From an uncultured Clostridia bacterium (GTDB lineage Bacteria; Bacillota; Clostridia; Christensenellales; UBA1242): a stretch of 53,946 nucleotides of DNA. Location: the NCBI GenBank assembly GCA_947593585.1, contig CANQDP010000002.1, positions 1 through 53,946 of the forward strand, written 5' to 3'. The first letter of the stretch is position 1; every line of letters starts with the position of its first letter. The notes under the pieces are model-generated. The model worked only from the letters and a program-made list of their open reading frames with translations, was not told the origin of the DNA and ran no database searches. The translations under genes and the position numbers were made by a program. This document shows positions 48,817-53,946 of the stretch, piece after piece.

Positions 48817-50787
48817 TTATTTGACATTTTGAACTGCCAAATATATTTGCTCCACAACTTTATCTATACCTATTGAACTATCAATAGCCAAGTTATAATT
48901 TGCCACATTTCCCCAAGCTTGACCTGTAACATTTTCATAAAATTTCGCCCTACGCTTATCGGCTTTTTCCATATTTGTCTTTGCCAAATCTTCATTATCT
49001 CCATAATTTGTCATTATTCTTTTTTGTTTAAATTCGGTTGGTGCATAAATAAAAACCTTAAATGGATTGTAATCTTTTAAAACATAATCTGCGGCACGCC
49101 CAACAATGACGCACGAACCCTTATCGGCAATTTCTTTTAATACATTTTCTTGTGCTTTTATAGCTGTTTGATTTGCTTCAGTGGACAAATATAAGTTATA
49201 TAAAATTGAATTTTTTTCTTCAATCTTTTCAATATATTCTTGTGCAAGTCCACTTTCTTGTGCTGCCAAAGCGGTGAGTTCTTTATCATAAAATGGCACG
49301 CCAAGTTTTTGTGCAATTTTTTGACCAATTTCTCGTCCGCCCGCACCATGTTGCCTTGAAATTGTAACAATCACACCTTTATGTGAAGGCAAAATTGAAA
49401 TGTTGTTTTTCGTTTTCGGCGTTTGTTCTTTTGTCATTTGTTTAAACAAAATAAATAATAATATAAATGCAATTATCGCGGTAAGGATATCACTAATTGG
49501 TGCAGACCAATAGAAAGGATAAATTGTTTTGGTTGTCATTGGCAGCAATATTGTTAGAGGGACAAGGAAAATAAGGTCGCGAAGCATTGCAATAAGTGTA
49601 GATTTCACCGGGCTGCCGATTGCTTGAAACAATATAGACACAACCTTTGTAAGGCAAGTAAGCAAAATAAAACCGAGATAAATTCTAAAAATAAGGATGC
49701 CAAATTCTGGCACATGTGAATAACCAAATATAGCCAAAATATATTGTGGACAAGCTTCAAAAAGAACTGTTGCAACAACACCAACAAGAAGAGTTGTAAG
49801 CATTATGTATTTAAACGCTTGTTTAACTCTATCGTATTTCTTTGCACCATAGTTGTATCCAAGAATTGGTTGACCACCAGAAGCAATCCCAACAGCAATG
49901 CTGACAACAATGCCAAAAACCTTAAATGCAATTGTTAAAAGGCCAATTGCTGCAGTATCTCCTGGAAGATAGACATTTAAAATATTGTTTGTAACTATTG
50001 AAATTATAACAATCGAAATTTGAGTGAGAAAACTAGATATGCCAAGTTTTAAACTAAGCCACAATAGTTTAAAATCAGGAATAAAACTCTTTATTGACAA
50101 TTTAAAATTTTTAGATTTGAAAAAGTAAACGGCACTTAAAACAAAGGTTACAAGTTGCCCAATAAAAGTGGCAAGAGCAGCACCATTCATTCCCATTTTA
50201 AACGCATAGATAAATATTGGGTCTAGTATAATGTTTGTGATTGCACCAAGTGCCATTGAAAGCATGGCATATTTAGGACTTCCATCCGCGCGAATAATTG
50301 GATTTAACACGCAGGCGAGCAAAAACAGCGGGAAGCCAATTATTATCCATGTTGAATATTCTGTGGCGAATTGCAAAACAGATGCTTCTTTTGCACCAAA
50401 GCCAACCAAAATACCCTTTCTAAATATAAAACTTATTGCCACAAGGATAACGCTCACAATAAGACCAATTGTTATGCCTGTGCCAATTGTTTTGTGTGTG
50501 TCTTTTGTTTGATTTCGTCCTTGATTGATGCTTATGCACGCTGCACAGCCATCACCAATAAAAAGCCCGAGTGCAAGAGCAATCACTGTGAGAGGATAAA
50601 CAATCCCTGTGGCAGTATTGCCAAGTTGCCCTAAATTTGAATTGCCAATAAAAATTTGGTCAACCAAATTGTATAACGCTTGAATAATAAGCGATAGCAC
50701 ACACGGAATAGAAAATGCCTTTAATAATTTTTTAATTTTCTCCGTTCCTAAAAATTTATTGTCGTTTGATTGATTTGTTTTTTCCAT
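48817..50787 (-). CDS. MATE efflux transporter fused to a cytidylate-kinase-like domain
   Basis: Residues about 15-455 form a MATE-type transporter with twelve hydrophobic segments (IPCVLSLIIQALYNLVDQIFIGN, PLTVIALALGLFIGDGCAACIS). MATE proteins export drugs or metabolites with Na+ or H+. Residues about 470-656 match the cytidylate-kinase-like family: ISRQHGAGGREIGQKIAQKLGVPFYDKEL near 475, a P-loop variant, and VIVGRAADYVL near 565. A cytoplasmic nucleotide-binding module could sense or modify a nucleotide-like substrate. GGAGAAAAT precedes the ATG. The mRNA leader contains a terminator hairpin. Confidence 0.85.
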   Translation of the reverse strand: MEKTNQSNDNKFLGTEKIKKLLKAFSIPCVLSLIIQALYNLVDQIFIGNSNLGQLGNTATGIVYPLTVIALALGLFIGDGCAACISINQGRNQTKDTHKTIGTGITIGLIVSVILVAISFIFRKGILVGFGAKEASVLQFATEYSTWIIIGFPLFLLACVLNPIIRADGSPKYAMLSMALGAITNIILDPIFIYAFKMGMNGAALATFIGQLVTFVLSAVYFFKSKNFKLSIKSFIPDFKLLWLSLKLGISSFLTQISIVIISIVTNNILNVYLPGDTAAIGLLTIAFKVFGIVVSIAVGIASGGQPILGYNYGAKKYDRVKQAFKYIMLTTLLVGVVATVLFEACPQYILAIFGYSHVPEFGILIFRIYLGFILLTCLTKVVSILFQAIGSPVKSTLIAMLRDLIFLVPLTILLPMTTKTIYPFYWSAPISDILTAIIAFILLFILFKQMTKEQTPKTKNNISILPSHKGVIVTISRQHGAGGREIGQKIAQKLGVPFYDKELTALAAQESGLAQEYIEKIEEKNSILYNLYLSTEANQTAIKAQENVLKEIADKGSCVIVGRAADYVLKDYNPFKVFIYAPTEFKQKRIMTNYGDNEDLAKTNMEKADKRRAKFYENVTGQAWGNVANYNLAIDSSIGIDKVVEQIYLAVQNVK

Positions 50788-50807
50788 ATTTTCTCCTTTT
50801 TGCCGTA

Positions 50808-50843
50808 TAAAAAACAGCAGTCATAAAATCGCGCCTGCTGTTT
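50808..50843 (-). terminator. Leader terminator/attenuator ahead of the MATE fusion gene
   Basis: On the minus strand AAACAGCAG and CTGCTGTTT form a perfect 9-bp stem with a 14-base loop followed by six T, all inside the 5' leader between promoter and ribosome binding site. This predicts control by premature termination. The 30 bases upstream are not a riboswitch class I recognise. Confidence 0.65.
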
Positions 50844-50879
50844 CCAATGTTTACGCAAATCGGATTTATTAACTTATGG

Positions 50880-50888
50880 ATTATATCA
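50880..50888 (-). promoter_or_regulatory. Extended -10 promoter of the MATE fusion gene
   Basis: On the minus strand TGA-TATAAT (50888-50880); transcription would start near 50873, giving a leader of about 85 bases. Confidence 0.6.
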
Positions 50889-51121
50889 CAAAAAATTTAA
50901 TTTTGTGCCAAAATTTTTTAAATTCTTAAAAAATTACATTTCAAAATTATTTTCTGAGAGTTGATGTTAAAATAGCAAACTATTTTCAATGTTCTATTGA
51001 TTATTTGTTCGCTTAACAAAAAATTTCTTTTAAAGGCAAAAAAGAAATGGATTAGAAAAAGTCCAAAGTATTAAAATCAAACCACATCAAAAATTCATAA
51101 TTGCTACAATGATTGTCAATC

Positions 51122-51364
51122 ATGAAATCAATAGAAGCAATCAGAAAAAGGTTAAGAGACCTAATTAAAGAACATAATACAAATCCAAGTGAATTGGCTA
51201 TAAACAGCGGTTTGCCTAGGTCAACGTTAAAAACATTTTTTTATTACAAAAATGCTAGGTCAATAACTGTTTACACAATTTCGCTTCTTTGTGGTGGACT
51301 TGGAATAACTTTAACGGATTTCTTCAATGATGAAATTTTTAAAAATATAAACGATTTAGAGTAA
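51122..51364 (+). CDS. Small XRE-type helix-turn-helix regulator
   Basis: The 80-residue product is a single HTH domain: IRKRLRDLIKEHNTNPSELAINSGLPRSTLKTFF, with LLCGGLGITLTDFFND at the end, a common XRE pattern. TGC-TACAAT (51102-51110) lies just upstream; the ATG at 51122 leaves a leader of only about four bases. It may regulate the divergent MATE gene or the ABC operon behind it. Confidence 0.8.
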   Translation: MKSIEAIRKRLRDLIKEHNTNPSELAINSGLPRSTLKTFFYYKNARSITVYTISLLCGGLGITLTDFFNDEIFKNINDLE

Positions 51365-51392
51365 GAAAATTTTCTTACTTTTTATTTTTTTT
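51360..51392 (+). terminator. Terminator after the XRE gene
   Basis: AGTAAGAAAATTTTCTTACT is a perfect 20-base palindrome followed by T-rich sequence; it covers the stop codon. Confidence 0.65.
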
Positions 51393-51424
51393 GGTCTTTT
51401 TTTAATACCAATTTAAAATATATG

Positions 51425-51433
51425 TGTTATAAT
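51425..51433 (+). promoter_or_regulatory. Extended -10 promoter of the ABC operon
   Basis: TGT-TATAAT, about 35 bases before the AAGGAG and ATG at 51469. Confidence 0.55.
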
Positions 51434-51468
51434 GATAAAAATTGACATAATACTACAAAGGAGAAAAC

Positions 51469-52185
51469 ATGTTATCCGTTAAGGGGCTTTCTAAAAAATA
51501 TGCAAATAGTGATAGATATTCCGCAAAGAATGTTAGTTTTACTGTGAATAATGGCGAAGTTGTGGGATTAGTTGGCAGCAATGGTGCTGGCAAATCCACT
51601 ATAATAAAAAGCATTATAGGCGTTTTGCCATTTCAGGAAGGCAAAATTGAAATTGACGGGTTTGACATAGTTAAGCAAGGAGAGCAAGCAAAGAGGCATA
51701 TTGGATATGTCCCAGATGACCACTCAGTTTATGAAAAGTTAACAGGGCGAGAATACATAAATTATATGGGCAGTTTGTATGGAGCAACAAAAGGTCAAAA
51801 GCAATATGCAACCGATGTCCTTGCCAAAAAATTCAACATAGATTATGCATTAGATATGCAAATTGCCAACTATTCGCATGGCATGAAACAAAAAATTTGT
51901 ATTTTGGGTGCGATTGTCCACAATCCATCACTTTGGATATTAGATGAACCAATGGTTGGGTTAGACCCTCAAACAATGGCTTTGCTGGTAAAATTTATTA
52001 AAGATTATGCGCGTGGTAATAAATCTGTTGTGTTTTCTTCTCATAGCCTAGAAACTGTGCAAAAAGCGTGCGATGTGGTTATCTTTATAAAACATGGCGA
52101 AGTGGTAAAAATTATAGATTTACGCAAAAAAGCGGTTGATCTTGAAAAAATCTTCATGCAAGTAAATGAGGTGGACGATGTTTAA
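51469..52185 (+). CDS. ABC transporter ATP-binding protein
   Basis: The 238-residue ATPase has Walker A LVGSNGAGKSTII near residue 34, the Q-loop in HIGYVPDD near 84, the signature YSHGMKQKI near 137 and Walker B LWILDEPMVGLDP near 158. The H-loop is SSHSLE. It is typical of exporters with a separate permease. AAGGAG precedes the ATG. Its end overlaps the permease gene by eight bases. Confidence 0.95.
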   Translation: MLSVKGLSKKYANSDRYSAKNVSFTVNNGEVVGLVGSNGAGKSTIIKSIIGVLPFQEGKIEIDGFDIVKQGEQAKRHIGYVPDDHSVYEKLTGREYINYMGSLYGATKGQKQYATDVLAKKFNIDYALDMQIANYSHGMKQKICILGAIVHNPSLWILDEPMVGLDPQTMALLVKFIKDYARGNKSVVFSSHSLETVQKACDVVIFIKHGEVVKIIDLRKKAVDLEKIFMQVNEVDDV

Positions 52186-53779
52186 CTTCATCCGTTTGCA
52201 ACTTAAACTTAAATGGGGATTAAATCGCAACAACAGCAAAATAAACGCAATGGTAACGGCGTTTATAGCCTTAATTGCAGTTGCAGTAGTGTTGGCTCTG
52301 GTTGGCTGTTTATCTTTTGTGCTTAAAAACAGCATCCTTGTAAGCGCCAAAAACCTATCAGTTTTATTTATCACAATAATAATGATAATTCTAACCGTGG
52401 TTGCAATAGGCATGCAAATTAATAGACTGTATAATCCGGGTGATTTAAATATCACAGCAAGATTTCCACTAAGCCCCATCAAAATGTTTATCAGTTGCCT
52501 TATATTAAATTATATAGATTTATTAATTTATTCTGCAATATTGCTCATGCCAATCATGCTGGTTTTCGGACTTACTATGCACTGCATAACCGCAGCATAC
52601 ATATTTGGAACTATTCTTAGTGTTATATTGTTACCCGTTGCTCCTTTTGCTCTTTCAATTCTTATTGCAATACCAATTATGTATTTAAGTTCGCTTTTAA
52701 AAAGGCAAAATATAATCAAAATAATATTGTTCATTGTTGTCTTAGTGGCACTGTTTATTGCTTATTATCACATTTTAAATGCACTTGCCAAATTCTTTAT
52801 TCATAGAAATTGGGAAGAAGGCACGCTTGAAATTTGGCAAAATTTAATTACTTCTTTAAATGGTTATTATAATCCAGCTTATTATTTGTCTAACATTATT
52901 TTCTTTGACAAATTTTGGCTAGGTCTGGGAGCAACTCTTGGTGTAGGACTTTTGTTTGTTGGAATCGGGGTGTTGATTGCTAAAATGGTATATACAAAAA
53001 TTCGCACAAAAGTTTTAGATGGCGGAGATGATGTTTACAAAAGATATTCAAAATTAGATAATAATAATTGTTATACTGCCATTTTAAAACATACGATAAA
53101 TGAAATTGTCCAAACAAAAACCTATTCGTTTTTCTATCTAGGTGTTGCGATCTCCACTCCTGTTATGGTGTTCTTTTGCAATAGATTAATAACCTTGATT
53201 GGCAATGCGCAAATAGGCTTGGGCATAAATTTTGGTGTGTCTATTATGGTTGTTTCTGTGTTTATGGCAATGATAAGTTCATTTGCTGCCACAATTTTAA
53301 GCATTGAAGGCAAAAACTTTTATATAACAAAAATGGTTCCTGTAAATTATCGCAAACAATTGCTAATAAAGGGTGTGGTAAATGTGGTGGTTAGCATCGG
53401 CGCATTGATTATTAGTGCAATCGTTCTGGCTTGCTTAAAATTTATTAATATAAATGAAGTTACCGTGCTTTTAATTTCACAAATCTTGTTCGTTATTGGG
53501 CTTGTGTTTAATGGCATAAATTTAAATTTAGTCAACCCAAATTTAAAGCCAAAAGCAAATGGCGAGGCGGAAGAAATAAATGTTACGATAATGTTTATCA
53601 TTGGGCTTATCTTAGCAAGTATTTTTAGTGTTGTCGGTCTTGTTTTACCACGTGTTATAGAAGGTTATAAATGGCTCACATATTTAATAATCATTGCAAT
53701 TGCCTTTATATATTCACTAATAAACTTGCTAATATTCTGGTTTGCTGCAAATAAAAGGTATATGAAAATAGAAGCATAG
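52178..53779 (+). CDS. ABC transporter permease, large exporter-type
   Basis: The 533-residue protein has about twelve hydrophobic segments, starting NFIRLQLKLKWGLNRNN with a first segment near residue 30, resembling the large one-chain permeases of ABC-2-like exporters in Firmicutes. The segment LYNPGDLNITARFPLSP near residue 85 is like a conserved loop of this type. The start at 52178 follows GAGGTGGACG. Substrate unknown. Confidence 0.75.
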   Translation: MFNFIRLQLKLKWGLNRNNSKINAMVTAFIALIAVAVVLALVGCLSFVLKNSILVSAKNLSVLFITIIMIILTVVAIGMQINRLYNPGDLNITARFPLSPIKMFISCLILNYIDLLIYSAILLMPIMLVFGLTMHCITAAYIFGTILSVILLPVAPFALSILIAIPIMYLSSLLKRQNIIKIILFIVVLVALFIAYYHILNALAKFFIHRNWEEGTLEIWQNLITSLNGYYNPAYYLSNIIFFDKFWLGLGATLGVGLLFVGIGVLIAKMVYTKIRTKVLDGGDDVYKRYSKLDNNNCYTAILKHTINEIVQTKTYSFFYLGVAISTPVMVFFCNRLITLIGNAQIGLGINFGVSIMVVSVFMAMISSFAATILSIEGKNFYITKMVPVNYRKQLLIKGVVNVVVSIGALIISAIVLACLKFININEVTVLLISQILFVIGLVFNGINLNLVNPNLKPKANGEAEEINVTIMFIIGLILASIFSVVGLVLPRVIEGYKWLTYLIIIAIAFIYSLINLLIFWFAANKRYMKIEA

Positions 53780-53788
53780 GAGAAAGTT

Positions 53789-53946
53789 ATGAAAAAACTA
53801 ATGACATCAACCATAATTATTTTGCCACTCATCTTGTTGGCAATATTGTTAGTTAGTGGAGCAATATTAAGTTTTTCTGTGCATATTTATGTGGAAACTG
53901 TGGAACTATCTAATAAAGATACAATCATTTTAGTCATGGATAACGA
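53789..53946 (+). CDS. Third gene of the ABC operon, cut by the window edge
   Basis: An ATG at 53789 behind TAGGAGAAAG opens a frame that runs off the window after 52 codons. It begins with a membrane segment (TSTIIILPLILLAILLVSGA), then continues outside the membrane. Probably an accessory component of the transporter; no family can be named from this much. Confidence 0.6.
   Translation, partial: MKKLMTSTIIILPLILLAILLVSGAILSFSVHIYVETVELSNKDTIILVMDN

Overview
The window reads as chromosomal DNA of an AT-rich, low-GC Gram-positive anaerobe, most likely an uncultivated member of the Clostridia. The evidence is an [FeFe] hydrogenase, Gram-positive style ribosome binding sites, a CotF-like spore-coat pair, a CwlD-type amidase, a lone Spo0A-C-like domain and the non-mevalonate enzyme IspH. 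The standard bacterial code fits: TGA is used as a stop. It is an origin-proximal region carrying recF, dnaA, dnaN, mnmE, mnmG, parA and parB, but in an unusual order. dnaA points away from dnaN, and recF lies on the far side of dnaA.

Layout. 0-9.4 kb: a small DAK/FakA-type fragment, recF, galE, dnaA, a DnaA-box region, dnaN, a nucleotidyltransferase-like gene, a TtcA-like gene and a hydrogenase-rubredoxin fusion. 9.5-12 kb: tRNA-Leu with a repeat-flanked small gene, an Rrf2 regulator and a CotF-like pair. 12-18.7 kb: mnmE, ispH, mnmG and a DUF285-type lipoprotein. 18.7-24.1 kb: HelD and a compact RiPP operon. 24.3-27.3 kb: tRNA-Arg with repeats and a GtrA/GtrB-like operon. 27.5-31.7 kb: parAB with parS sites, NrnA, a second and denser DnaA-box cluster, and an amidase. 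31.8-40.8 kb: a surface polysaccharide locus. 40.8-48.7 kb: transporter and small genes, three tRNAs and several repeat families, and a collagen-like protein. 48.8 kb to the end: a MATE-kinase fusion and an ABC transporter operon cut by the window edge.

Three things stand out. (1) A four-gene RiPP operon is present: a 34-residue precursor, a PqqD-like recognition protein, a radical SAM/SPASM enzyme, and a second radical SAM enzyme fused to an S24/S26 signal-peptidase-like domain. The precursor gene was found by reading the strand upstream of pqqD. (2) All five tRNA genes except one are followed by members of three short repeat families. Several are bracketed by a duplicated tRNA 3' end, and two carry different small genes between the same imperfect inverted repeats; together this looks like a modular family of small mobile units targeting tRNA tails. 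(3) At least nine genes have a -10 box placed exactly 6 (once 7) bases before the ATG and no ribosome binding site, which predicts leaderless mRNAs for recF, mnmG, ispH, nrnA and others.

The polysaccharide locus adds a glycosyltransferase switched out of frame at a run of nine G, next to two paralogues that share nearly identical 5' ends. That arrangement suits phase variation and gene conversion of surface glycans. All family calls come from reading motifs in the translations; no database search was possible.
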